This document shows, piece after piece, positions 55,024-63,889 of a stretch of DNA of 64,000 bases. The stretch lies in the NCBI RefSeq assembly GCF_000266905.1, contig NC_018027.1, forward strand, positions 4,030,001 to 4,094,000. The letters run 5' to 3'. This stretch comes from Mycolicibacterium chubuense NBB4 (GTDB lineage: Bacteria; Actinomycetota; Actinomycetes; Mycobacteriales; Mycobacteriaceae). Position numbers and translations under genes: made by a program. Below the pieces are notes generated by a model that was not told the DNA's origin, did not search any database, and saw only the letters and a list, made by a program, of their open reading frames with translations. Each line of letters begins with the position of its first letter. Positions within the stretch are counted from its first letter, which is position 1.

Positions 55024-56265
55024 ATGACGGCTGCTTTGTCTCACGGCTCGCCGGTGCGCTTCGAACTTGCGGATGCTGCGACGTGGCCGAATCCGTGGCC
55101 GATGTACCGCGCGCTGCGCGACCACGACCCCGTCCACCACGTCGTCCCGGACGACCGACCGGATCAGGACTATTATGTGCTGTCCCGGCACGCCGACATC
55201 TGGACGGCCGCACGGGACCACGAGACGTTCTCCTCGGCCCAGGGGCTGACGGTCAACTACGGCGAGCTCGAACTCATCGGGCTGGCGGACAACCCACCGA
55301 TGGTCATGCAGGACCCGCCGGTGCACACCGAATTCCGCAAGCTGGTGTCGCGCGGCTTCACTCCGCGCCAGGTCGAGGCGGTCGAGCCGAAGGTCCGCGA
55401 CTTCGTGGTCGAGCGGCTCGAGAGGTTGCGCGCGAACGGCGGCGGCGACATCGTCGCCGAGCTGTTCAAGCCGCTGCCGTCGATGGTCGTCGCGCACTAC
55501 CTCGGCGTGCCCGAGGCCGACCGCGGCCGGTTCGACGGGTGGACCGAGGCGATCGTCGCGGCCAACACCACCGACGGCGGCGTCGCCGGGGCGCTGGGCT
55601 CCCTCGGGGACGCGCTCGGCGAGATGATGGCCTACTTCACCGCGCTGATCGAGCGCAGGCGCGCCGAACCCCTCGACGACACCGTGTCCCATCTGGTGGC
55701 TGCCGGGGTCGGCGCCGACGGCGACATCTCCGGTGTGCTGGCCATCCTCGCGTTCACGTTCACGATGGTGACCGGCGGCAACGACACCACCACCGGCATG
55801 CTCGGCGGCTCCGTCCAGCTGCTGCACCAGCGGCCCGATCAACGCCGGCTGCTCACCGACGATCCGGAGCTGATCGGTGACGCCGTCGACGAGTTCCTGC
55901 GACTGACCTCGCCCGTTCAGGGTCTCGCGCGCACCACCACCCGCGACGTCACGATCGGCGACACCACGATCCCCGAAGGTCGCCGGGTGCTGTTGCTCTA
56001 CGGCTCGGCCAACCGGGACGAGCGGGAATACGGCGACGCCGCAGCCGAACTCGACGTCACCCGCAGGCCGCGCAACATCCTGACGTTCAGCCACGGTGCG
56101 CACTTCTGCCTCGGTTCGGCCGCCGCCCGGATGCAGTCGCGGGTGGCCCTGTCCGAACTGCTGGCGCGCATCCCGCAATTCGAGGTCGACGAGGACGGAA
56201 TCGTCTGGGCGGGCGGCAGTTACGTCCGGCGACCACTGTCGGTGCCGTTCACGGTGACCAACTGA
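55024..56265 (+). CDS. cyp130: Cytochrome P450 CYP130
   Basis: 413 residues. P450 landmarks in order: WPMYRALRDHDPVHHV, I-helix FTMVTGGNDTTTGML (about residue 250, with Gly where Ala is usual, as in CYP130), EFLRLTSPVQ (ExxR, about 290) and the haem loop FSHGAHFCLGSAAARM with Cys362 as haem ligand. A soluble bacterial monooxygenase needing ferredoxin and reductase from elsewhere; natural substrate unknown. Operon with the TetR gene, which its stop overlaps. In M. tuberculosis Rv1256c follows Rv1257c directly. Confidence 0.9.
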   Translation: MTAALSHGSPVRFELADAATWPNPWPMYRALRDHDPVHHVVPDDRPDQDYYVLSRHADIWTAARDHETFSSAQGLTVNYGELELIGLADNPPMVMQDPPVHTEFRKLVSRGFTPRQVEAVEPKVRDFVVERLERLRANGGGDIVAELFKPLPSMVVAHYLGVPEADRGRFDGWTEAIVAANTTDGGVAGALGSLGDALGEMMAYFTALIERRRAEPLDDTVSHLVAAGVGADGDISGVLAILAFTFTMVTGGNDTTTGMLGGSVQLLHQRPDQRRLLTDDPELIGDAVDEFLRLTSPVQGLARTTTRDVTIGDTTIPEGRRVLLLYGSANRDEREYGDAAAELDVTRRPRNILTFSHGAHFCLGSAAARMQSRVALSELLARIPQFEVDEDGIVWAGGSYVRRPLSVPFTVTN

Positions 56266-56843
56266 TGGCGGGCGACTGGCTGGCCGCCCGGCGCACCGAG
56301 GTGGCCGCCGACCGCATCCTGGACGCCGCGGGCGACCTGTTCACCAAAAAAGAGGCGGCCACCGTCGGCATGCACGAAATCGCCTCGGCCGCAGGCTGTT
56401 CACGCGCGACGCTGTACCGGTACTTCGAGAACCGCGATGCGCTCTACACCGCGTACGTGCACCGGGAGAGCTACCGGCTCTACCGCGAGATGACCGAGCA
56501 GATCACCTCGATCGTCGACCCGCGGGAACGGCTGATCGAGGGCATGCTCTCGTCGCTGCGCAACGTCCGCCACAGCCCCGCGCTGGCATCGTGGTTCGCC
56601 ACCACCCAGCGGCCGATCGGCGGCGAGATGGCCGAACAGTCCGAGGTGATCAAGGCGCTGACCGAGGCGTTCGTGTTCTCACTCGGGCCCGACGACTCGC
56701 ACTCGGTGGAACATCGAGCGCGCTGGCTCGTGCGGGTGATGACGTCACTGCTGGTGTTCCCCGGCCACGACGAGGCCGACGAACGGAGCATGCTCGAGGA
56801 GTTCGTGGTCCCGATCGTGCTGCCGGCCCAGGCCACCCAGTAG
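56265..56843 (+). CDS. TetR-family regulator (Rv1255c-like)
   Basis: 192 residues. N-terminal helix-turn-helix ILDAAGDLFTKKEAATVGMH followed by EIASAAGCSRATLYRYFENRDAL, then a helical ligand-binding domain. ATG shares a base with the cyp130 stop (TGATG), so both are made from one mRNA; a likely local repressor of cyp130, by position. No operator was identified. Confidence 0.9.
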   Translation: MAGDWLAARRTEVAADRILDAAGDLFTKKEAATVGMHEIASAAGCSRATLYRYFENRDALYTAYVHRESYRLYREMTEQITSIVDPRERLIEGMLSSLRNVRHSPALASWFATTQRPIGGEMAEQSEVIKALTEAFVFSLGPDDSHSVEHRARWLVRVMTSLLVFPGHDEADERSMLEEFVVPIVLPAQATQ

Positions 56844-56852
56844 GCCGGCAGG

Positions 56853-57998
56853 TCAGGACCTCACCCGGGTGAGCCGGTGCAACAGCCAGGCCGGCGGAAT
56901 CGTCACCACCAGAGTGCCGGCGAACAGCAGCCACGCCGACCCCGTGTAGATCGGATAGCGCAGGATCTCGACCATCACCAGTTCCATCGTGATCAAGTGG
57001 ATCAGGAAGATTTCGTAGGAGATCTCGCCCAGGAACACCATCGGGCGGCTCGCCAACAACCGGCTGTAGAAGCCCGAATCCCCCAGCGCGAGCGGCGCGA
57101 CGGCCAGCGTCGCGATCACGGTGTAGAAGCCGGCCTTGGCCAGCGCCTCCCCCAGCCCCGCCGGCGACGTCGTCGGCTCACCTCCCAGCGGTGTCGAGAC
57201 GATGAGGTAGCTGACGATCGCCGGCGGCAGACACGCCAACCCGTAGGCGCGGATCCCCAGCGGCCGCAGCACCGCCAGCACCATGCCCCCGAGGAACCAC
57301 GCCAGGTAGCCCGGCAGCCACAGCCGGGCCCCGTCGGGCAACCAGTCGGTGGTGTGCACCAGCGTCAGCCATGCCGGCGTCACCAGCGACAGTGCGGCGA
57401 GACCGGCCAGCAGCAGCCACGGCCGCCACCGCCTGCGGCACAGCACGACCAGCAGCAGATAGGCCAAGAACGGCAGCGCGACATAGAACGCCACTTCCAC
57501 CGCCAGGCTCCACATCTGTGTGAGCCCTTGGTGCAGATAGGAATACAGGTAGTGGTCGGTGTAGATCTGGGTGAGCGTGAGGTTGCGCAGCAGCCCTTCC
57601 CAGGTGTGGCCGGGATTCGGGCCGGCCGTGCGGAAGTGGTAGACGAGGTACGCCGCGACGACGGTGATGGCGTAGGCGGGCATGATGCGCCGCACCCGGT
57701 GCCAGGCGTAGCGGCGCACCGACGGCGCCGGCCTCTGCGACGCGGTGCCGCTCACCCACGGCGAGAACAGCAGATATCCCGAGAGCACGAAGAAGATCGG
57801 CACGCCGATCTCCATGCGCGAGTACACCAGCCCCAGATAGCCCTGCCCGTACTTGCCGGTGGTGTACGCGGAGTGGGTGAGCACCACCAGGAGCGCGGCG
57901 ACCGCCCGGATGCCGGTGAGTGAGGCCACCCGCCCCCGGGTGACCGATTCCAGGCCACCGACGGTGTCTGCGCTGTCGGACGTGTCCGACACGCTCAC
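56853..57998 (-). CDS. Acyltransferase-3-family membrane protein (Rv1254-like)
   Basis: 381 residues, about ten membrane helices. Family motifs: LTGIRAVAALLVVLTHSAY with the His of the active site, GVPIFFVLSGYLL, HRVRRIMPAYAITVVAAYLV and MWSLAVEVAFYVALP. These proteins move acyl groups across the membrane onto sugars or lipids; acceptor unknown. GTG 57998 overlaps the deaD stop by 4 bp. Confidence 0.87.
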   Translation of the reverse strand: MSVSDTSDSADTVGGLESVTRGRVASLTGIRAVAALLVVLTHSAYTTGKYGQGYLGLVYSRMEIGVPIFFVLSGYLLFSPWVSGTASQRPAPSVRRYAWHRVRRIMPAYAITVVAAYLVYHFRTAGPNPGHTWEGLLRNLTLTQIYTDHYLYSYLHQGLTQMWSLAVEVAFYVALPFLAYLLLVVLCRRRWRPWLLLAGLAALSLVTPAWLTLVHTTDWLPDGARLWLPGYLAWFLGGMVLAVLRPLGIRAYGLACLPPAIVSYLIVSTPLGGEPTTSPAGLGEALAKAGFYTVIATLAVAPLALGDSGFYSRLLASRPMVFLGEISYEIFLIHLITMELVMVEILRYPIYTGSAWLLFAGTLVVTIPPAWLLHRLTRVRS

Positions 57999-59686
57999 TT
58001 CGACTTGGTCTTCCCCCGATGCGGTTTCGGCCCGCGGTCGGGTTCCAGGTGGATCAGCTGACCCTGGATTCGGGTGTTCTCGAGGGCCTTGAGCGTCTTC
58101 GGGGACAGCTTGGCCGGCAGCTCCACCAGCGAGTGATCCATCTTGATCGAGATGTGGCCGAAGTCGCTGCGGTGCAGGCCGCCTTCGTTGGCGATGGCGC
58201 CGACGATCGCACCGGGAGCGACCTTGTGCCGCTTGCCGACCGCGATCCGGTAGGTCGCGAGGTCGCTGCGCCGTTCGCGAGGCTTGCGCGGTCCGCGGTC
58301 CTCGCGGTCGTCGGTCCGCTCCCGCCGCTCGCGGCGCTTCTCCGGCGGCGGCTCGGTCATCAGGAACTCTTCGCCGTCGCGGCTCTGCAGGGCCAGCGCG
58401 GCGGCGATGTCGGCCATCGGCACGTCGTGGTCGCGCTCGTAGCCCTCGATCAGCTTCCGGAACAGGTCGATGCCCGGTGCGGCCAGCGCCTCGGTGATCG
58501 AATCGCGGAACTTCTGCACCCGGCGCTCGTTGACGTCCTCGACCGACGGCAGCTCCGACTCGACCAGCTTCTGCCGGGTCACCCGCTCGATGGAGTTCAG
58601 CAGATGCCGTTCCCGCGGCGTGACGAACAACAGCGCCGTGCCCGACCGTCCGGCCCGTCCGGTGCGCCCGATCCGGTGCACGTAGGACTCCGGGTCGTGC
58701 GGGATGTCGTAGTTCACCACGTGCGAGATGCGCTCGACGTCCAGGCCGCGGGCCGCCACATCGGTGGCCACCAGGATGTCGATGGATCCGTCCTTGAGCT
58801 GATTGATCGTCCGCTCGCGCACCGCCTGCGGGATGTCGCCGTTGATCGCGGCCGCGGCGAATCCCCGCGCCTTGAGCTTCTCGGCGACCTCCTCGGTGGC
58901 CTGTTTGGTGCGGACGAACACGATCATCGCGTCGCCCTGCTCGACCTCCAGCAGTCGCGTCAGCGCGTCCATCTTGCGCTGGTGCGACACCTGGATGTAG
59001 CGCTGCGTGATGTTCTCGGCGGTCTGCGACTTCGACTTGACCGTGACTTCCACCGGGTCGTGCAGGTACTTCGCGGTGATCTTGCGGATGCCGGGCGGCA
59101 TGGTCGCGGAGAACAGCGCGACCTGTTTGTACTCGGGGGTGTCGGCGAGGATGCGTTCGACGTCCTCGGCGAACCCCATCTGCAGCATCTCGTCGGCCTC
59201 GTCGAGGACCATGTAGTCCAGGTGCGAGACGTCGAGGGTGCCCTTCTCGAGGTGGTCGATCACCCGGCCCGGGGTGCCCACGACGACCTGCGCGCCGCGC
59301 TTGAGGCCGGCCAGCTGCGGGCCGTAGGAGCTGCCGCCGTACACCGGCAGCACGTTGACCTGCAGGTGCGCGCCGTACCGGCTGAACGCCTCGGCCACCT
59401 GCAGAGCCAGCTCGCGAGTGGGTGCCAGCACCAGCGCCTGCGTGGTGCGGCTGGAGGTGTCGATCTTGCTCAGGATCGGGATCGCGAAGGCCGCCGTCTT
59501 CCCGGTGCCGGTCTGGGCCAGGCCGACGACGTCGGAGCCGGCCAACATCGCCGGAATGGTCGCCGCCTGGATCGGCGAGGGCGACTCGTATCCGACGTCG
59601 CGAACCGCCTGCAGCACCGACGGGTGAATCTGCAGGTCAGCGAAACTCAGGTCACCATGCTCCGGTGCCGGGTCCGAGGACGTCAT
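57995..59686 (-). CDS. deaD: DEAD-box RNA helicase DeaD (Rv1253-like)
   Basis: 563 residues. Helicase motifs in order: Q-motif GYESPSPIQAATIP, Walker A AQTGTGKTAA, PTRELALQ, TPGRVIDHL, VLDEADEML, SAT (LFSATMPPG), ATDVAARGLDVE and HRIGRTGRAGR. A basic, Arg/Glu-rich linker and a DbpA-type RNA-binding domain (TYRIAVGKRHKVAPGAIVGA) finish the chain. It remodels structured RNA, especially in cold and ribosome assembly. ATG 59686 divergent from lprE. Confidence 0.93.
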   Translation of the reverse strand: MTSSDPAPEHGDLSFADLQIHPSVLQAVRDVGYESPSPIQAATIPAMLAGSDVVGLAQTGTGKTAAFAIPILSKIDTSSRTTQALVLAPTRELALQVAEAFSRYGAHLQVNVLPVYGGSSYGPQLAGLKRGAQVVVGTPGRVIDHLEKGTLDVSHLDYMVLDEADEMLQMGFAEDVERILADTPEYKQVALFSATMPPGIRKITAKYLHDPVEVTVKSKSQTAENITQRYIQVSHQRKMDALTRLLEVEQGDAMIVFVRTKQATEEVAEKLKARGFAAAAINGDIPQAVRERTINQLKDGSIDILVATDVAARGLDVERISHVVNYDIPHDPESYVHRIGRTGRAGRSGTALLFVTPRERHLLNSIERVTRQKLVESELPSVEDVNERRVQKFRDSITEALAAPGIDLFRKLIEGYERDHDVPMADIAAALALQSRDGEEFLMTEPPPEKRRERRERTDDREDRGPRKPRERRSDLATYRIAVGKRHKVAPGAIVGAIANEGGLHRSDFGHISIKMDHSLVELPAKLSPKTLKALENTRIQGQLIHLEPDRGPKPHRGKTKSK

Positions 59687-59759
59687 CGTGGTGGAAGTCT
59701 AGTGGTAGTCGCGGCCCCGAACCGCCGCGCGCCTTCCCCGGCCCTCCCAGCGGTGCCGG

Positions 59760-59765
59760 TACGGT
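59760..59765 (+). promoter_or_regulatory. Putative -10 box of lprE
   Basis: TACGGT, 8 nt before GTG 59774; compatible with a leaderless or nearly leaderless transcript. Confidence 0.4.
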
Positions 59766-59773
59766 GCCCAGTT

Positions 59774-60340
59774 GTGAGAACGGCCGGGATCCTCTGCACC
59801 CTCGCGGGGGTGGCCGTCCTCGCCGCCGCAGGATGCAGCTCGGGTGATTCGACGGCGTCGAAAACCCCTGGGCCGACGGCTGATTCCCCGTCGGCGAGCC
59901 CCGCCGGACCGCCCCCTGCGCCGGCCGCTCCCCCGCCCCCCGGACCGACCGCCGCCCAGGACCCGTGCGCCACCGACCTGGCCGCACCCGAGATCGCGCG
60001 GGCCGTGTCGACGCTGCCCCGCGATCCCCGCAGCGACCAGGGCTGGAACCCCGAACCGCTGGCCGGCAATTACAACCCGTGCGCCCAGCTGTCGGCCGTC
60101 ATCGTCAAGGCCAACACCAACTCGCAGAACCCGAACACCCGCGCGCTGATGTTCCATCAGGGCAAGTTCATCCCGACGGGCGTGCCCGACACCTACGGCT
60201 TCAACGGGCTGGACACCTCCGCGAGCACCGGCGACACCGTGGCGTTGCAGTACTCCAGCGGCGTCGCCGGGCTCGACAGCATCGTGAAGTTCCGGTGGAA
60301 CGGCAGCGGCGTGGAGCTGATCGGCAACACCACCCGCTGA
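59774..60340 (+). CDS. lprE: Lipoprotein LprE (Rv1252c-like)
   Basis: 188 residues from GTG 59774. Signal peptide with lipobox AAAGC, a Pro/Ala-rich linker (PAGPPPAPAAPPPPGPTAAQ) and an extracellular LppP/LprE-type domain with two Cys (DPCATDLAAPE, NYNPCAQLS) ending KFRWNGSGVELIGN. Surface lipoprotein; function unknown. Precedes the helicase gene as Rv1252c precedes Rv1251c. Confidence 0.85.
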   Translation: MRTAGILCTLAGVAVLAAAGCSSGDSTASKTPGPTADSPSASPAGPPPAPAAPPPPGPTAAQDPCATDLAAPEIARAVSTLPRDPRSDQGWNPEPLAGNYNPCAQLSAVIVKANTNSQNPNTRALMFHQGKFIPTGVPDTYGFNGLDTSASTGDTVALQYSSGVAGLDSIVKFRWNGSGVELIGNTTR

Positions 60341-60347
60341 CGTTTCA

Positions 60348-60425
60348 CCCGTCCGCGAACTGAGGTTCCCGGTCGTCATCGAGCCCGATTTCACGACCGG
60401 GAATCTCAGTTCGCGGGTGGACGGG
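60348..60425. repeat. Imperfect inverted repeat between lprE and the helicase gene
   Basis: The left arm ends in CCGCGAACTGAGGTTCCCGG and GTCGT (to 60376); the right arm (60393-60425) is its complement except for one mismatch and a 4-nt insertion (CCAC). The 16-nt loop holds GAGCCCGATTTC, the complement of the 12-mer found in the inverted repeat at 1802-1859. Could act as a terminator for lprE. Confidence 0.8.
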
Positions 60426-60442
60426 CTGTCGGCACCCTGACC

Positions 60443-60448
60443 TACAGT
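60443..60448 (+). promoter_or_regulatory. Putative -10 box of RecB-nuclease/helicase gene
   Basis: TACAGT, 6 nt before GTG 60455; supports that start and a leaderless mRNA. Confidence 0.45.
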
Positions 60449-60454
60449 GGCTGC

Positions 60455-63400
60455 GTGTTCGTCGCCGACGACCGAGTCGTCTACAGCGCCTCCGACCTCG
60501 CGGCGGCCGCCCGCTGCGAGTATGCGCTGCTGCGCTCGTTCGACGCGAAGCTCGGGTGGGGCCCCGCGGTGTCGGGCGACGACGAACTGCTCGCGCGCAC
60601 CGCCGACCTCGGTGACGCGCACGAGGCGCGGCACCTCGACGAGCTGCGCCGCGGCGCCGACGTCGCGATCATCGGCCGGCCGGACTACACGGTCGCGGGC
60701 CTGACCGCGGCCGCCGACCAGACGTTGCGCGCGATCGAGCGGCGGGCGCCGGTCGTCTATCAGGCCGCGATGTTCGACGGCCGCTTCGCCGGGTTCGCCG
60801 ACTTCCTGATCCTCGAAGACGGACCCGACGGACCCCGCTACCGGCTGCGCGACACCAAGCTCGCCCGTTCGGTGAAGGTCGAGGCGCTGTTGCAGATGGC
60901 TGCCTACGCCGAGACGCTGGCCGCCGCCGGTGTCCCGATCGCTCCGGAGGTCGACCTGGTGCTCGGCGACGGCGCCTCGGTCAGCTATCCCGTCGACGAG
61001 CTGACGCCCGTGTACCGGCCGCGGCGCGACGCCCTGCAGCGGCTCCTCGACGGGCACGTCGCCGGCGGCAGGCCCGTCGCGTGGAAGGACGAACACGTGC
61101 GTGCGTGCTTCCGCTGCACGGAGTGCGAAGCGCAGGTCCGCGCCTCCGACGATCTGCTGCTGGTGGCCGGGATGCGGGTCAGCCAGCGCGCCCGCCTGAT
61201 CGATGCGGGCATCACCACCGTGCACGCGCTCGCCGGACACCGCGGTCCGGTACCCGAGCTGCCGGTCCGCACCGTCGCGGCGCTGACCGAGCAGGCCCGT
61301 CTGCAGATCTCTGACCGGGTGGACGGCAAGCCGCCGTATCAGGTCGTCGACGCGCAACCGTTGATGGTGCTGCCCGACGCCGACCGGGGCGACCTGTTCT
61401 TCGATTTCGAGGGCGACCCGCTGTGGACGGCCGACGGCCACGAGTGGGGCCTGGAGTACCTGTGGGGCGTGCTCACCGTCGGCGACGACTTCACGCCGCT
61501 GTGGGCGCACGACCGCGCGAGTGAACGCCGGGCGCTGGTCGAATTCCTGACGATGGTCCGCAAGCGCCGCAAGCGCTATCCGAACATGCACGTCTACCAC
61601 TACGCGGCCTACGAGAAGAGCACGCTGCTGCGGCTGGCCGGCCGCTACGGCGAAGGGGAACGCGAGGTCGACGAGCTGCTGCGCGACGGGGTGCTCGTCG
61701 ACTTGTATCCGTTGGTGCGCAAGAGCATCCGCGTCGGCACCGAGAACTACAGCATCAAGTCGCTCGAGCCGCTCTACATGGGCAACGAGCTACGGGAGGG
61801 CGAGGTCACCACCGCCACCGCGTCGATCACTGAATACGCCCGCTACTGCGAGCTGCGCCACGGCGGCCACATCGACGACGCCGCGACCGTGCTCAAGGAG
61901 ATCGAGGAGTACAACCGCTACGACTGCCGCTCCACCCGCCGGCTGCGGGACTGGTTGACGGCCCGCGCCATCGAGTCCGCGGTGCCTCCGCGCGGCCCGC
62001 AACCCGTCACCGGCGGGACACAGGAGCCGGCGCAGGACCCGGCCGACGCCGTCGAGCGCAGGCTCATGAAGTTCGCCGGGGACGGCGTGGAGCCGCGCAG
62101 CGCACAGCAGACCGCCGTGGCGATGTACGCCGCCGCCAAGGGTTTTCACAAACGCGAGGACAAGCCGTTCTGGTGGGGGCATTTCGACCGCGTGAACAAT
62201 CCCGTCGACGAATGGGCCGACAGCAGTGGGGTTTTCATCGCCCACGACCACGAGATCGTCGAAGACTGGCACCAGCCGCCGCGGGCGCGCAAACCGCAAC
62301 GACACGTCCGGCTGTTCGGCGAGATCGCCACCGGCGAGCTGAGCGAGAACATGTACGCGCTCTACGATCCGCCGTCGCCGCGGGGGCTCTCCGACGACCC
62401 GGACCGGCGCGGCTTCGCCCGGGTGACGGTGCTGGGTTGCGACAACCCCGAGGCGCCCACCGAGGTGGTGGTCTGCGAGCGCCAGCCCAAAGGTGGTGAC
62501 GTCTACTCCCAGGTGCCGTTCGCACTCACGCCGGACGCACCGATCAGCACGAAGCCGCTGCAGGATTCGATCGCCGCGACCGCGGCCGCCATCGCCGACG
62601 CGCTGCCGAGGCTGCGGGCCGGCGCGATGACCGATCTGCTGCTGCGCCGCCCGCCGCGCACCCGAAGCGGCGCACCCCTGCCCCGCAGCGGCGCCGTCGA
62701 AAGCATCTCCGGGGACATCACCGCCGCGCTGCTCGACCTCGATTCGTCCTACCTCGCCGTGCACGGTCCGCCCGGCACCGGCAAGACGTCCACGTCGGCG
62801 GTGGTGATCGCGGCGCTCGTCGACACCCACGGATGGCGCGTCGGAGTGGTCGCGCAGTCGCATGCCGTCGTGGAGAACCTGTTCGCCGAGATCCTGCGCG
62901 CGGGTGTGGACGGCGCACGGGTGGGGAAGAAGGTCAATTCCGTCGCCGAGGGATGGACTGCGCTCACCAATCCCGAGTTCGCCGATTTCGTCGCACGCCA
63001 CGACGGATGCGTGGTCGGCGGCACCGCGTGGGATTTCGCCAACGACACCAAGATTCCGGCCGAGAGCCTCGATCTGCTGGTCGTCGAGGAGGCGGGCCAG
63101 TTCAGCCTGGCCAACACCATCGCGGTGTCACGCGCCGCGCGCAACCTGCTGCTGCTCGGCGATCCGCAGCAGTTGCCCCAGGTCAGTCAGGGCACCCACC
63201 CGGAGCCCGTCGACGGTTCCGCGCTCGGGTGGCTCGTCGACGGCCACCACACGCTGCCGCCCGAACGCGGCTATTTCCTCGATCGCTCCCACCGCATGCA
63301 CCCCGACGTGTGCCGGGCGGTGTCGCGGCTTTCCTACGACGGCCGGCTGCATTCGAACGACGCGGTGACCGCGACGCGCCGGCTCGACGGGGTCGTGCCC

Positions 63401-63889
63401 GGCGTGCGGACCCTGGCCATCGACCACGACGGCAACGCCACCGAGAGCCCCGAGGAGGCCGCGGCGATCGTCGGCGAGATCCGGCGGCTGCTCGGCACAC
63501 CCTGGACCGACGAGAAGGGCACGCGACCGCTGGCCGAACGGGACGTGCTGGTCGTGACCCCCTACAACGCGCAGGTCGTGCTCGTCCGGCGGCACCTCGA
63601 CACGGCCGGGCTCACCAAGGTGCGCGCCGGCACCGTCGACAAGTTCCAGGGACAGCAGGCACCGGTCGTCTTCGTCTCGATGACTGCGTCGTCGATCGAC
63701 GACGTTCCCCGTGGAATCGCGTTCCTGCTCAACAGGAATCGGCTCAACGTCGCGGTGAGCCGGGCGAAGTACCTGGCGGTGATCGTGCGCTCGGCCCAGC
63801 TGACCGAATACCTGCCGGGCACGCCGGACCGCCTGGTGGAGTTGGGTGCGTTCCTGTCGCTGTCGGCGTGTGATACACCGGCGAGGTGA
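60455..63889 (+). CDS. TM0106-type RecB nuclease fused to SF1 helicase (Rv1251c-like)
   Basis: 1144 residues. N-terminal RecB-like nuclease: YSASDLAAAARCEYALLR, then RLRDTKLARSVKVEALLQMA with the D-x-K pair (about 130) and a Cys set CFRCTECEAQ that could hold an Fe-S cluster. Then an RNase H-like domain (LFFDFEGDPLW, about 315). C-terminal Upf1-type SF1 helicase: Walker A HGPPGTGKTST (about 770), VVEEAGQFSLA, LLLGDPQQLPQVSQG, VVTPYNAQVVLV, GTVDKFQGQQAPVVF and NRLNVAVSRAK. A DNA/RNA-processing enzyme, in vivo role undefined. GTG 60455 follows a TACAGT box. Confidence 0.9.
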   Translation: MFVADDRVVYSASDLAAAARCEYALLRSFDAKLGWGPAVSGDDELLARTADLGDAHEARHLDELRRGADVAIIGRPDYTVAGLTAAADQTLRAIERRAPVVYQAAMFDGRFAGFADFLILEDGPDGPRYRLRDTKLARSVKVEALLQMAAYAETLAAAGVPIAPEVDLVLGDGASVSYPVDELTPVYRPRRDALQRLLDGHVAGGRPVAWKDEHVRACFRCTECEAQVRASDDLLLVAGMRVSQRARLIDAGITTVHALAGHRGPVPELPVRTVAALTEQARLQISDRVDGKPPYQVVDAQPLMVLPDADRGDLFFDFEGDPLWTADGHEWGLEYLWGVLTVGDDFTPLWAHDRASERRALVEFLTMVRKRRKRYPNMHVYHYAAYEKSTLLRLAGRYGEGEREVDELLRDGVLVDLYPLVRKSIRVGTENYSIKSLEPLYMGNELREGEVTTATASITEYARYCELRHGGHIDDAATVLKEIEEYNRYDCRSTRRLRDWLTARAIESAVPPRGPQPVTGGTQEPAQDPADAVERRLMKFAGDGVEPRSAQQTAVAMYAAAKGFHKREDKPFWWGHFDRVNNPVDEWADSSGVFIAHDHEIVEDWHQPPRARKPQRHVRLFGEIATGELSENMYALYDPPSPRGLSDDPDRRGFARVTVLGCDNPEAPTEVVVCERQPKGGDVYSQVPFALTPDAPISTKPLQDSIAATAAAIADALPRLRAGAMTDLLLRRPPRTRSGAPLPRSGAVESISGDITAALLDLDSSYLAVHGPPGTGKTSTSAVVIAALVDTHGWRVGVVAQSHAVVENLFAEILRAGVDGARVGKKVNSVAEGWTALTNPEFADFVARHDGCVVGGTAWDFANDTKIPAESLDLLVVEEAGQFSLANTIAVSRAARNLLLLGDPQQLPQVSQGTHPEPVDGSALGWLVDGHHTLPPERGYFLDRSHRMHPDVCRAVSRLSYDGRLHSNDAVTATRRLDGVVPGVRTLAIDHDGNATESPEEAAAIVGEIRRLLGTPWTDEKGTRPLAERDVLVVTPYNAQVVLVRRHLDTAGLTKVRAGTVDKFQGQQAPVVFVSMTASSIDDVPRGIAFLLNRNRLNVAVSRAKYLAVIVRSAQLTEYLPGTPDRLVELGAFLSLSACDTPAR

